DNA from: Antedon mediterranea
Lineage: Eukaryota; Echinodermata; Crinoidea; Comatulida; Antedonidae
DNA: 60,000 nt
Reading direction: 5' to 3'
Assembly: GCF_964355755.1 (NCBI RefSeq)
Contig: NC_092673.1
Location: forward strand, 2,549,001 to 2,609,000
Part shown: one piece after another, positions 23,761 to 36,560 of the stretch
Layout: the number at the start of each line of letters is the position of its first letter
Position numbering within the stretch: position 1 is the first letter of the stretch
The notes under the pieces: generated by a model
Database searches by the model: none
The model's input: only the letters and a program-made list of their open reading frames with translations
Told to the model about the DNA's origin: nothing
Position numbers and translations under genes: made by a program

Positions 23761-25664
23761 CCATTGTTAATGAAATGCGTATCCCCTAATTTTTGTACCC
23801 AGACTATACTTAGTCATATTCGTTAAAAAAAATTGAATGATGGATAGAAAAAAATGGTATGATGTAGTATTAATGTTAATATTAAGTATTAATGTTTTAT
23901 TTAATGTTAAATATCACATTCCTTTTCACAATAAGATGTAAATTTATTCAACAAGTTAATAGTCGTTTGATGAAATTATTTGTTCAATATCTTACTTTGA
24001 TATTTAGTAAGTACTAATGAGTCATGAATACAAAATAGGTTAAATATTCTGAATAAATTAAAAACATTAACGCAAAGTTGATCATTGTTTGCGTTAGTTT
24101 AAGCAAACAAAACTTGGAAAGAATTTAATATTGGTATAACATTGGACAGTAGTATTAGGGTAGCAATTATTTTTTATTCAAAGACATAAAATAAAGACAT
24201 AAAATAGTGATTTAACGATGTAACACATACCAGGCTAAATATACTGATACTATGCATGTAAACACTATTAAAATGTAAGTATATTAATATTTTTAAATCA
24301 TGTTTTCCTAATGTAAATCTACAAATCTGTTTTTACAATATATACCATTTAATATTTTATCATTGAGTTTAGGTAGGTGCCTAGTGATGAATGAAAAGTG
24401 ATAATATTTTGTCAAATTCAAAGTTTAAACACATAGTAATTAGCAAACTATTTCATTAGTATTACGTGTGCAACTTTACACTATATGAACAAGAAAGTGT
24501 AATAATCGGATTATACTCTATATTCAATTGAAACAAAATTGTTCTCTTTACACCATTGTTTTAATACCGAATATTTGCACCTTTGCAGGATGCCTTGTGT
24601 TGAGATTGACAACAGCATCATGTAGAATTGTATGCGAGAGTGTTATCATCATGCTATCTCATGTGCGACATTAAACACCTTTTTGAATAACCAAGTCTAT
24701 GGTTGATAAAAAATTAAAATTGATTGATATTTAAAAAAATTGTTAAAGGTTAGAGTCAGTGGAATGGAAAAATGGTTTCAGAAAAATGCAAAATTTTCCC
24801 ACCATTAAAAAAAATTCGGTCATGTTTCATAATTATAATCCTGACACCACAATACACACTGAGCAGTACAGCCATTTATTCCTGTTTTACCTTCCAAACA
24901 ACAATTTTGCATTTCCTAGTTCATGAAAATGTGTTAAAGATTGTCACCAAAAACATGAAAAATGAAGATTAATAAATCAGACTTTAAATAGGCCATTTTG
25001 TAGTTTTGATACAGATAATCACTTATATTTCACTTATAAAACGACCAAAAAAACAGTTAATTTTAAAGACAATTTAAATATTGTTCATTTTTTTGGTTTC
25101 GATAACTATTATGTGACATTAAAATGGCATATTCAACAAAATATTTGAAATAAGGGGGACAATATATCTTTAAATTGTTAATGTATTAATATAGCACACT
25201 ATTATCATTTAAAAATAAACAATGATGCCATATTTCAACGTGTTTAGTTTTATAAAGTTGTAATATGGGATTCATTTAGAATCTGTTATTGTTGTTATTA
25301 ATCTAAATATTTGTAACTAGCAAATGTGGTAATATATTGAAGTGCCAACGTAAACCATCAGGTGAATTAACGATTAATTGAAAGGGATGAAAAAAAACCA
25401 ATATCCTGGTGCAAACACTGAATAGCTACGTTTGTCAAAAATACAATTAAACACTCTAGCCATCTTTGTATCTTCTCTTTAAAATAACAAACACTTTGTG
25501 AAGCATTCCTGTCCTTTCTATATTTATCCATTTAGTAAAAACAAACAAGTGCACAGAGTATAGAGCAACGGACTGAAAAAACATGGTAGATAATTGGAAA
25601 AGGTGTTTAACGCAAAATAAAAACCTGTCAAATATTTTTGTTTTGTTATGGTTCTGTATAGAGT
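23761..25664. other. Intron stretch, nothing recognised
   Basis: A+T-rich intron with no arrays, transposon ends or coding content recognised. Confidence 0.4.
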
Positions 25665-27832
25665 GATACTGTTATATTCAATAGTATTGCTATATGAAAA
25701 TAACACTGTTATATTCAATAGTATTGCTATATGAAAATAACACTGTTATATTCAATAGTATTGCTATATGAAAATAACACTGTTATATTCAAAAGTATTG
25801 CTATATGAAAATAACACTGTTATATTCAATAGTATTGCTATATGAAAATAACACTGTTATATTCAATAGTATTGCTATATGAAAATAACACTGTTATATT
25901 CAATAGTATTGCTATATGAAAATAACACTGTTATATTCAATAGTATTGCTATATGAAAATAACACTGTTATATTCAATAGTATTGCTATATGAAAATAAC
26001 ACTGTTATATTCAATAGTATTGCTATATGAAAATAACACTGTTATATTCAATAGTATTGCTATATGAAAATAACACTGTTATATTCAATAGTATTGCTAT
26101 ATGAAAATAACACTGTTATATTCAATAGTATTGCTATATGAAAATAACACTGTTATATTCAATAGTATTGCTATATGAAAATAACACTGTTATATTCAAT
26201 AGTATTGCTATATGAAAATAACACTGTTATATTCAATACAGTATTGCTATATGAAAATAACACTGTTATATTCAATACAGTATTGCTATATGAAAATAAC
26301 ACTGTTATATTCAATACAGTATTGCTATATGAAAATAACACTGTTATATTCAATAGTATTGCTATATGAAAATAACACTGTTATATTCAATAGTATTGCT
26401 ATATGAAAATAACACTGTTATATTCAATAGTATTGCTATATGAAAATAACACCGTTATATTCAATAGTATTGCTATATGAAAATAACACCGTTATATTCA
26501 ATAGTATTGCTATATGAAAATAACACCGTTATATTCAATAGTATTGCTATATGAAAATAACACCGTTATATTCAATAGTATTGCTATATGAAAATAACAC
26601 CGTTATATTCAATAGTATTGCTATATGAAAATAACACTGTTATATTCAATAGTATTGCTATATGAAAATAACACTGTTATATCCAATAGTATTGCTATAT
26701 GAAAATAACACTGTTATATTCAATACAGTATTCCTGTATGAAAATAACACTGTTATATTCAATACAGTATTCCTATATGAAAATAACACTGTTATATTCA
26801 ATAGTATTGCTATATGAAAATAACACTGTTATATTCAATAGTATTGCTATATGAAAATAACACTGTTATATTCAATAGTATTGCTATATGAAAATAACAC
26901 TGTTATATTCAATAGTATTGCTATATGAAAATAACACTGTTATATTCAATAGTATTGCTATATGAAAATAACACTGTTATATTCAATAGTATTGCTATAT
27001 GAAAATAACACTGTTATATTCAATAGTATTGCTATATGAAAATAACACTGTTATATTCAATAGTATTGCTATATGAAAATAACACTGTTATATTCAATAG
27101 TATTGCTATATGAAAATAACACTGTTATATTCAATAGTATTGCTATATGAAAATAACACTGTTATATTCAATAGTATTGCTATATGAAAATAACACTGTT
27201 ATATTCAATAGTATTGCTATATGAAAATAACACTGTTATATTCAATAGTATTGCTATATGAAAATAACACTGTTATATTCAATAGTATTGCTATATGAAA
27301 ATAACACTGTTATATTCAATAGTATTGCTATATGAAAATAACACTGTTATATTCAATAGTATTGCTATATGAAAATAACACTGTTATATTCAATAGTATT
27401 GCTATATGAAAATAACACTGTTATATTCAATAGTATTGCTATATGAAAATAACACTGTTATATTCAATAGTATTGCTATATGAAAATAACACTGTTATAT
27501 TCAATAGTATTGCTATATGAAAATAACACTGTTATATTCAATAGTATTGCTATATGAAAATAACACTGTTATATTCAATAGTATTGCTATATGAAAATAA
27601 CACTGTTATATTCAATACAGTATTCCTATATGAAAATAACACTGTTATATTCAATAGTATTGCTATATGAAAATAACACTGTTATATTCAATAGTATTGC
27701 TATATGAAAATAACACTGTTATATTCAATAGTATTGCTATATGAAAATAACACTGTTATATTCAATAGTATTGCTATATGAAAATAACACTGTTATATTC
27801 AATACAGTATTGCTATATGAAAATAACACTAT
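25665..27832. repeat. 37-bp satellite array, about 58 copies
   Basis: Head-to-tail units of 37 bp starting TGTTATATTCAATAGTATTG and ending CTATATGAAAATAACAC. A 39-bp variant with CAATACAGTATTG occurs as three consecutive copies near 26230-26320, again near 26720-26780, and singly near 27615 and 27805. A CACCGTTAT variant occurs in five consecutive copies near 26449-26600. Degenerate units trail to about 27875. Each unit holds two short palindromes, CAATA-G-TATTG and, across unit joints, ATAAC-ACT-GTTAT. Open frames here are by-products of the repeat. Confidence 0.95.
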
Positions 27833-30710
27833 ATTCAATACAGTGTATTGCAGTATGAAACTAATATACAGTGTTTTCTCTTATAAAACATAAGGGAACT
27901 GGTGTACTGTGGACTATATTTTCAATTAAATGAAATATATTACAATCATTTTTCCACATACAAAATTTAATATAGAAAAGATAGTTTTTAAAGGTTAAAA
28001 TGTAATAAATTATAATTATTAAGTATGTCTAAACATATAAAAAATACTGAATATATTATAATTTAGCAAAAATTTTATTTCAAAATAAGTTATAATGAAT
28101 GTCATCAATCATATAAAATAAAAAGTTATTGGGCTTATATTGGAATATATTATTAAAGCAGAATAACAAATACCATCTGCTAGCTGGCATTATGATTCAA
28201 CACTAAGCCATATACACTAAATTTAATTTTAAGGATAGATGCCAAGTAGAAATGAAAGGATAATATGCAACTATTGTTGCACATAAATAAAGCAAAGCTA
28301 GAATTTCTGCTACAGGCGACTTCATTTTCAATCAGCTTGTTAGAAAGATTTGGATAGCAGAAACAAAAACAAAATCACGATTAATTCTGGCGTCTTAGGC
28401 AGAACGTAATACTTATAAATATTACATAACAGCGATGCGACACGTTAGCCATCTCGCAGAGTTCAATGTTTCCCTGGATGAACAACCCACATGAGGAACC
28501 AAGATAACTTGGCTGTCAGCCAACTAACATAATTTGTGATAGCAATAATTGTAACATGGCTTGTAAATTGACCAATCACAACGTTTATCAGGAATAAACT
28601 TTCTTTTACCAATCAGAAGCAAGATGAAGATGTTTATAGATTTTAAATTGGGAATTAAATTTCCATTGTTCTTCAAAATTTACATTTTAATTGTTTGATT
28701 ATTAGTTTTTATCCATGCTATATATAAACCTTTTACTAGAATTGCTTTCCCTTTTATGCAAAGAATTTTGTAAAATTCATATGTTGATATAAGTATGGTA
28801 AATTAGGCTGGCTTCACTAATTGTGGACAAATTTCATATTTATTATCAGAATTCATGCATCATAAATTGTTTTATTTTTCTATTTATTCGGCCAAATTAT
28901 CTATTATCTTCAAGAACAAATGTTGTTTTTTCTTAGTTTAATGGAAAAAAAAAAATTAATTCTTACAAGTTTTATACAAAAGGATGTTATGAGGTAGTTT
29001 ATACATCAACAACGGCATACTTCATTAAATTGCATCACTTTCTATAAAAGCAATATATACAATTTTATTCAAGCATGTTAAGGACAAGAGAGACTAATTA
29101 ATTCACATTCAGAAAGTAAATGGAGCGTACGGAATAAACACCGACGACATCAATAAGAAGAGAAGTTTTCAAATCGTAATAAATCATCCGATAAAACACA
29201 ATGTATGCAGTTGACCCACGGGATGGCGAATATAACGGTGGTCGACCTCCTCTAGCTGCAGGGTAGTGATCAAGATGTGTACGAGGGCAGATGTTGAAAT
29301 ATCTCAACGGCTCAAACATGCGAGAGCTTAACAAACACGAGTACCAGGTTAAATTAAACCCTTGTTTTACATCTCTTGTTACGCCAAGGTCCAATGCATC
29401 CATGGTGATATTTAATATCTTGCATATTGTACAGTAAATGATACATTAGCTAAATAATCTTGCCTTTAGGTAGAAGTTACACCTCAGCGAAGTTTAAAAT
29501 GGTCAGCGATAAAAGACATTCTTGTAAATTCTTCCTGTAACTCTGCATTTTTTGGTTTTACACTATCCTAATAAGGTCAAAACCCTAATTGGATGAATAT
29601 TTAATAACAATAATGCAATCTATCAGAGCGTACTACAAATTAAAATATTTGGGAGTTACTTCTTATATGAATTCTGCTCACGATACCAAATTATTTGATT
29701 TATTTCTCGCCGCAATATGAATTGAGGAAAGGTGGACTTTGTCCAATGATTGTCAACAACCCCTTGAACATCAAAGTAACTTTGAAGGCTATTCTGATAA
29801 GTATAATGTCTAAAAATACACTTAACATCATCCCAAATCCTTAGTATAGCCTTATATTAACCCGTTATAATGCTTTTAATGTTGTCGGCTTCATCCTCAC
29901 AAAGCTGACTGAACATTGATAGGTCTCCAAAGACTCCCGAGTTCAGTTCATCGATCAACTACATGTCATGGTCAACATATTAATGGACAACGTACTTTAC
30001 CAATAAAAAACTGTACAATTTATACCGATTTTCTAAATTACTTTTTTAACTATCAAAGGCATATATCATTACATTATTAAACTGGCTATTAGTTAGGAAA
30101 CTGCACTTTTTACTGATCCAATTTGTATTTATCATCTGCATCAATTCATCTTCAAAGGTAGAAAAGCATCGGAATAAATCATACAACTGATGGCAAAATA
30201 TATCATAAGCTGAAACATGTTATCGAACATCAACACTTTGAACCACTTTCCGACAATGACTTCAACCTTGGAATAGAGTACAGTCTTACGAACGTTGCAT
30301 TCTTAACTAAATGAATCGTTAATATACGCAATTAGCCAATTACCCGAAACTAGTCAGGGCGATCACCTCATCCAAGTTTATGCATGCTTAATCTAGGTTT
30401 ACTGCAAAATGATTTATTAGAAAATATCAATTTAAAAATGACAAAATATTTCGTTTTATTTTTAAGCTCATAAATCAGAAACCTTTAGGGTTTAACATAT
30501 GTTGATATACATTTATATATCGGGGCATCTGTCCTGTAAATCTCCAATAGCTACGATTTGTTATATACTGTACAACACTCTTTGATATTTTCTTTGACTG
30601 AGCTAAACAAAGAATAACAGTAGGTTATTTACAGTAGTTGTATATCATGATGTATAAAATAGATAACTATCATTGTTTAAACAATCCACGGTAATTATGG
30701 TATACTAGGT
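27833..30710. other. Intron stretch with one unrecognised 101-codon ORF
   Basis: Mostly A+T-rich. A minus-strand ATG frame at 29403-29098 (starts MDALDLGVTRDVKQG) sits in a clearly less A+T-rich block. I do not recognise it, and there are no splice sites or polyadenylation signals that make a gene model. It may be a decayed element or a regulatory block. Confidence 0.25.
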
Positions 30711-31380
30711 GCTGTATTGATATCATAGATACTGCTGTATTGATATCACAGATACTGCTGTAGTGATATCACAGATACTGCTGTAGTGATATCACAGTTT
30801 CTGCTGTAGTGATATCACAGTTTCTGCTGTAGTGATATCACAGTTTCTGCTGTAGTGATATCACAGTTTATGCTGTAGTGATATCACAGTTTCTGCTGTA
30901 GTGATATCACAGTTTCTGCTGTAGTGATATCACAGTTTCTGCTGTAGTGATATCACAGTTTATGCTGTAGTGATATCACAGTTTATGCTGTAGTGATATC
31001 ACAGTTTATGCTGTAGTGATATCACAGTTTATGCTGTAGTGATATCACAGTTTATGCTGTAGTGATATCACAGTTTCTGCTGAAGTCATATCACAGTTTC
31101 TGCTGAAGTCATATCACAGTTTCTGCTGAAGTCATATCACATTTACTGCTGAAGTCATATCACATTTACTGCTGAAGTAATATCACAGTTACTGCTGTAG
31201 TGATATCACAGTTACTGCTGTAGTGATATCATAGTTACTGCTGTAGTTATATCATAGTTACTGCTGTAGTTATATCATAGTTACTGCTGTAGTGATATCA
31301 TAGTTACTGCTGTAGTGATATCATAGTTACTGCTGTAGTGATATCATAGTTACTGCTGTAGTGATATCATAGTTACTGCC
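30711..31380. repeat. 23-bp palindromic satellite array, 29 copies
   Basis: Units of 23 bp, GCTGTAGTGATATCACAGTT plus three variable bases. Each standard unit contains the perfect 10-bp palindrome GTGATATCAC. Variants occur in blocks: ATACT units first, then TTTCT, then TTTAT, then GAAGTCATATCAC units that break the palindrome, then TTACT units with CATAG. The block order shows local homogenisation by unequal exchange or slippage. Confidence 0.95.
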
Positions 31381-31896
31381 ATAATTCAACAGCATTGTTG
31401 ACTACCCAATGATCCATCAACTTTTATGATTGTATTGGTCTTTGTAAGTTTATTAAAATACGTGCAAGTATAGTACCTTATTTAATCCTGTAAAGAATCT
31501 ATAGCAACTAGAAGTAAACAAACCATTAAAAAAAAAGATTTTTAGATTTTCCTTGAATCACAAACTGGGTCAGAATATTTATAAACCTAGTCTATTTATA
31601 AGAATTGATCATAAAAGCCTATTAAAATGTTGACCAACAATACAACCATTAAATGCTTAAAAAGGCAAGGTATGTCTGCAAATAAATACTATTTCCCTAA
31701 ACTCTAAATACAATATTAATATGAAGGCATTTTAGCTCAGATTGGTTCAATTTGAAAACAATCTTTCAGATGAAAACAATAATTTGGCAATACATTTTTT
31801 ATGTAATACATTGAAGCAATATTAATTTAGATGTTTCTAAGAAATTGTTATGAGAGCAAAACATCTCAGAAGATAAGTTAAAGGACTACTTGAAAC
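31381..31896. other. Intron stretch, nothing recognised
   Basis: A+T-rich spacer between the satellite and the 123-bp duplication. Confidence 0.4.
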
Positions 31897-32145
31897 GAAG
31901 TCAACGACCAGGTTATCGGCCTCTCTTGATACCTCTCAGCTGTCCAAGAACCTCCCTACATCTGGAAAGAGAAGACTAAGCAATGCTCAAAGGATTCATA
32001 CGCTAGGCTCTTCACAACAGAAGTCAATGACCAGATTACCAGCCTCTCATGATACTTTTCAGCTGTCTATGAACCTTTGTACATCTGGAAAGCGAAGACT
32101 AAAGATTGCTCTAAGGATACCAATCTGCTAGGCTCTTTGTGCCAG
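31897..32145 (+). repeat. 123-bp imperfect tandem duplication with open frame
   Basis: Two copies start at 31897 and 32020, about 80 percent alike by eye. One plus-strand frame is open through both copies (about 86 codons from the stop at 31876). It encodes a 41-residue repeat whose copies contain RLSASLDTSQLSKNLPTSGK and RLPASHDTFQLSMNLCTSGK, then ends at a TAG. There is no ATG at its beginning. Its protein-like character suggests a decayed gene or element fragment, but I do not recognise it. Confidence 0.5.
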
Positions 32146-32709
32146 AGGGAGTGCAGAAATAACAGCTTGATGTTTGCCAGCGCAGGAGTCTATCCTTAGA
32201 GGGTATCAGGAGTAAACATGTACGTCAAGGCCAATACATTAGAAAATATTTGATGTTTATCCTCATGTCAAGTTTATGCTGATGTCGATCTCAAAACAAA
32301 CCAAAACTGGGCCGGTGTTGGCCCACTGGCCTAAAGTTAATTACACTTGCTGAACTCAAATGATGAACTGATCGCAAAAGTATTGTTATCACACCAGCAT
32401 AGAAACACAAACAAGGTTGTTATCAAGCTAGTTTCTGGGTTGCACACATTCAGAATACAGTCCATAGGATGCCTCGATATTTTGTTTGCACAGAATTTAA
32501 GCTTTCAGACATAACATAACATTAATATCAACAATTTTAAAATTCAATTCTAATAACCAATATTTTGTTTGCATAGAATTTAAGCTTTCAGAAATAACAT
32601 TAAATATCAATAATTTTAAAATTAAAATTTCATAACCAATAATTTACCACTCATTAATATGACATTTAAAAAAAAAATGGAATTTAGAATTTATTTTTCT
32701 TGTTCTGAA
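32146..32709. repeat. Intron stretch with a roughly 90-bp tandem duplication
   Basis: The segment TATTTTGTTTGCA then AGAATTTAAGCTTTCAG occurs at about 32476 and 32564, each followed by similar A+T-rich sequence, making two copies of a unit of about 90 bp. The rest is spacer. Confidence 0.5.
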
Positions 32710-32819
32710 CTTGACATTACAAACTGGTTGTACCAATTTTAGCAGAAAACTTGTCTTGCTATTTAAATAAAAAAGAAAAGTTTTCTGCTAAAATAGGTAC
32801 AACCAGTTTGTAAGTCAAG
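32710..32819. mobile_element. Foldback element with about 40-bp arms
   Basis: The left arm runs from CTTGACATTACAAACTGGTT to TTTTAGCAGAAAAC; the right arm runs from GTTTTCTGCTAAAATAGGTA to CAGTTTGTAAGTCAAG. The arms pair almost fully around a loop of about 28 bases. Such a 110-bp near-perfect hairpin is typical of a small MITE, or could be a hairpin RNA. Confidence 0.8.
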
Positions 32820-33091
32820 ATATATCAACTGATCTATTGCCTCAGGAATCAGTATTTAATATCAATGGCAACCAGACATTAAACCCTTAGGATTGCAACC
32901 CATAATGATTGAAAATAAGGAATACATATGGAAGCTGGGAATGTTAATGATCTAAAATGAGGCTGATCTGTAGGTCAAACCATCTGACCCCACCCTCAGC
33001 TAGATGTCATTTTAGTTCAAATACCACAAAAGTACAGAAGACACTAATCATTCCTCTGGTAGTTACTTATCTAAACATCTAGTAGTATACT
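32820..33091. other. Intron spacer
   Basis: Nothing recognised. Confidence 0.4.
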
Positions 33092-33193
33092 TATGATGTC
33101 ATATCACTACCATATTTAAGCTTATCACTACCATATTGGGGCACATCACACTTTTTTTTGTCAAACTAGATTGATAGTGTAGACAGAACTTAA
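33092..33193. mobile_element. TTAA-type MITE, right-half copy
   Basis: Starts inside the family body (ATGTCATATCACTACCATAT) and ends GATTGATAGTGTAGACAGAA then CTTAAG (TTAA at 33190-33193). The left terminal repeat is absent. Confidence 0.7.
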
Positions 33194-34655
33194 GCATTAT
33201 TCATACTTGAAATAATGCATTTAAAATAGAACAGTTAATAATTAAATTAATTTATAAACCCATTTTCAACATTTTTATCAGATGGTATTTGCTAAAGATA
33301 CTACATTACCCAGATGGTATATACCCACTTATTTGCTATAGATCAGTATGTACTAACCTGGAAAGATAACACAATTTATCTGATTTTGCATTTAAAAAAC
33401 ATTTGACCACAAAAGATGAAGTACATAAACAATTCATACAAAAAACATCCAAACAACATTTGACCACAAAAGACTTGTGTATAAACAGTTTATACATTAA
33501 AAAAACACATCAAAACAACAGTTTATTGAAAGACTGTTCTTGGAATTGTTAATGCACTATAATCTAACTGAAAGCATTCGCATTTGGATGAGAAATTCTC
33601 AAACTCTGTGCTTTACAAAACACTATATTTCATGTTATGTATAGTTTATTTGTATTTTTCTTGGATATGGTTTTATCTTAACTGTTTGTATTGTATGGAG
33701 TGAGTGTAGTCTGGGCTCCAGACGGAGTTTTGTCTTAATATTAGTAAAAATATAAATATTTTTGCACATATGGCGTTTCATACGTGTATTACTTGAGTTG
33801 GATACTCCGTCTGGGGAAACACGCATAAGTCACGTGGTTTGACACCAAGAATTCTTGGTGCATAAATTATCCAGTTGACTAGTTTCAGCCGCATGCCATT
33901 GGCTACTCACTCGCAGGCAGTTTTAATATTCATATTTCAGAATTTCAAAGACTCAACATCTAAGATGATACGCATGCGCTATGCTACGTTTAGACAACGT
34001 GTACTTGGGTACATTGAGTTTCTGAAGGCTATAAATGATTTTATATGCCTAGTAGTCTGGTAAACATTTGATGGGATTTTTCCCAAGAACATGAAAACTC
34101 GTCTTGATATGATAGGCATAGCTTCTCCGCGAAATCAAACATTGAATGGATCATATTATGCGGAGATAATTTGATTTTATAATTCCCACCCAAACCCTGT
34201 CCTGTTCTGTATTTGTGGTGGTGTAGCCCTATTGTGTGCCGGTCGGTGGTGGTATGTACCTTATTTATTGGCAGGTCATACGTACGAGTTGAGTAGCCCT
34301 ACGAAGGAGGCCTAGGCCAGGACTGAACAATTAATAAACAAAACAACTTGGCAACACGATTTTATATTTCATCAACAGTTGTTCAGTCTCGATCGTACAT
34401 TCAGCACTGTACGTACTCGATCTTTTTCATTTTGAAACAAAATGATCATTGGTTGATTCGAAATCCATATTTACATACCGCCCGCCCCATATAGCCAAAT
34501 ACGGTATGATAACCTACGTCATTCTTATCGGATGTTTGCGGTCTGCAAATCGATTTCTATACGTGTTTCACAAGTCTGTATTTTCAGACAAAAATCGCGG
34601 TCGAAATAAAAACAAATAAATAAAAGACAATAAATACAGACTTGGGGCAAGTCTA
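33194..34655. other. Intron stretch with an old inverted repeat
   Basis: CTCCAGACGGAGT (near 33716) and ACTCCGTCTGGGG (near 33804) form an inverted pair. The preceding GTATGGAGTGAGTG (near 33694) recurs in the triplicated repeat at 34656, so these blocks may belong to one element. Two short duplications with CATTTGACCACAAAAGA lie near 33401 and 33458. The block 33840-34330 is less A+T-rich with no recognised coding content. Confidence 0.35.
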
Positions 34656-34830
34656 GGAGTGAGTGCAGAATCTGTTTGGGCTTTAGCCTATTCTCATTCC
34701 TGGTTATGTTGTATGGAGTGAGTGCAGAATCTGTTTGGGCTTTAGCCTATTTTCATTCCTGGTTATGTTGTATGGAGTGAGTGCAGAATCTGTTTGGGCT
34801 TTAGCCTATTCTCATTCCTGGTTATTTTTT
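34656..34830. repeat. 59-bp repeat, three copies, followed by a TTA microsatellite
   Basis: The unit begins GGAGTGAGTGCAGAATCTGT and includes GGGCTTTAGCCTATT and CATTCCTGGTTATGTTGTAT. It is present three times with one or two differences. It is followed by TTTGAATAAATAAATA and a TTA run to about 34880. A repeated 3' end and simple-sequence tail are typical of some non-LTR retroelements, but no coding part is seen. Confidence 0.75.
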
Positions 34831-34880
34831 AGTTTTTGAATAAATAAATATTATTATTATTATTATTATTATTGTTATTG

Positions 34881-36289
34881 TTTGTAAAATTAAATGATAG
34901 ATTAGTTTTGGGATTTAAAATTTGAAGGTTACAATTTAAGCATGATATATACAATATTATACGATGATATTTCTTTGTAACAACACAATAAAAATGTTTT
35001 TAATATACACACTCTCTTGAATTGTATGACAAGGTGTCCTGTTTCGTACTCAATAACATAAGAACAAAAAGCGTTCGATCTTTACGACCAGATCAATACC
35101 AAAATAAAATAATATTTAATTATATTCTAATTTTAATTAATAGTAACAATTACTATAGAGGCCGGTGAACTTGTGTCCTAAGCAATTAATTCGGTCCCAA
35201 TTGTAGTGACTTCCTATAATGATCCTTAATTAAATTGGTTAATGGGATCAGTTTCTCAGCTTGGTAAACAAACGTGAAAACCTAAACCGGGACAAAACGC
35301 ATTTGTCAATACATTTTAAATAACATGCGACAAGGCCAGAAGGGAATATTATTAATCCAACAAAGTGGTTTAATGTTCTGCAATGTGGTTTTGTAAATAA
35401 AACTATTAAAAAAAGAAACAAGGAAAAGGTGGTATTTTTTATACAAGATGAAAATTTATAAATGTTACCGAAATTATCAAATTATTTTCATTTTTGGTTT
35501 TACATTTTATTTTTACTTTGTTTATTACATTATTATTGTAATAATATTTTTAATTGTCTTTTTATAATAATATTTTCAAAAGTTTGTCGGCATATTTTAC
35601 AGTGCCAAGATAGAAACCAGGACAAGGTCATCCCCTTATAATTAAGCCAGTGGCGTACACACAGAGACTAATCAGGCCTATCATTAGAAGCAGTCATGTA
35701 TTATTTCACATATTAGGCCAACATAAACATTGCATTTACTACTATAATAATCATGTCAAATCAGAACCTACTGTTACAAGGTCAGTGGTACCGTAGTAGT
35801 AGTATTATAGAAAGCATGCGTATTAAACACGGGTGGTAAGACAAGTATAAAACACATATTGCGTCTTAGAACACAAAAATAGATGCTTTATGGAATGGAA
35901 ACTTGCATGTAATTCATCTGAAGAGTGTGACCAGTTTTGCTTGCCATAGGAAACATGCTTGTAGTGAATAAATATAAAGTCATCTTGATAGTTCATCTTT
36001 GTGTCGTTTTATTTTATACATAAGGTATAACAATAATCTTTTATTTCAGCATTAAAACACCATAGAAATACAAAATATACAAAAGAAAACAAAAGCATTA
36101 GTAAAATTCATATCATATTGAATTAAGAAGAAACCAACATAGCAAGACCACTTCTAGGTTGGGAATTCCTATTTTGGACGACCTGGCCATAATTTTACAA
36201 CCTATATTGCCATTCATTCGTGTTACAGGGGGAAGTGTCCCCTTAAAAATACGAGTGTCCCAAAGGAAGGGTTTACACTACTCTTCCAG
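34881..36289. other. Intron stretch, one G+C-richer island
   Basis: A+T-rich except 35160-35310, which has AAGCAATTAATTCGG and GTAAACAAACG (forkhead-like) and is non-coding. GCCAGTGGCGTACACACAGA near 35647 resembles a hAT-type terminal repeat but has no partner. Confidence 0.35.
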
Positions 36290-36560
36290 GTCAGCAGAAA
36301 GTAAAAAGAAATCAGGGTTTGGTACAAGTAGAAACATACGCTCTAGTAGAGAGAGAGAGCAATTAACTATTGATATGATGTCAGATAAGATATTATCTGG
36401 CTTTGCGGAACGACTATTCATGTACGATAAACAAGAGTGTAATCACTTTTAATTGAACGGGTTTCATGAGCGTTTGCACGCAAGTGAATATGGGCTATTT
36501 GAGATTGTCGTCAAGCATATAGGCAGATGCACAGATTAAAGTCCATCCAGCCTTGAATTC
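36290..36560. promoter_or_regulatory. Possible intronic regulatory island with paired GATA sites
   Basis: A less A+T-rich block with CAGATAAGATATTATCTG (36382-36399), a near-palindrome of two facing AGATAA sites, plus CAATTAACTATTGAT and AATCACTTTTAATTG. A plus-strand open frame crosses it but begins with TTG, and its product is not recognised. The regulatory function is inferred from motifs only. Confidence 0.2.

Noticed and set aside
26171-26406. Overlapping open frames on both strands within the 37-bp satellite
   Set aside because: They are translations of the repeat itself, appear on both strands, and end when the unit phase changes.
30711-31380. CRISPR-like array
   Set aside because: Units are directly contiguous without unique spacers, and the host is eukaryotic; the same holds for the 37-bp and 39-bp arrays.
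35647-35665. hAT-type terminal repeat CAGTGGCGTACACAC
   Set aside because: No matching right end or 8-bp duplication was found within the next few hundred bases.
36159-36452. 97-codon plus-strand frame
   Set aside because: It begins with TTG and no homologue is recognised; a regulatory island is as likely.
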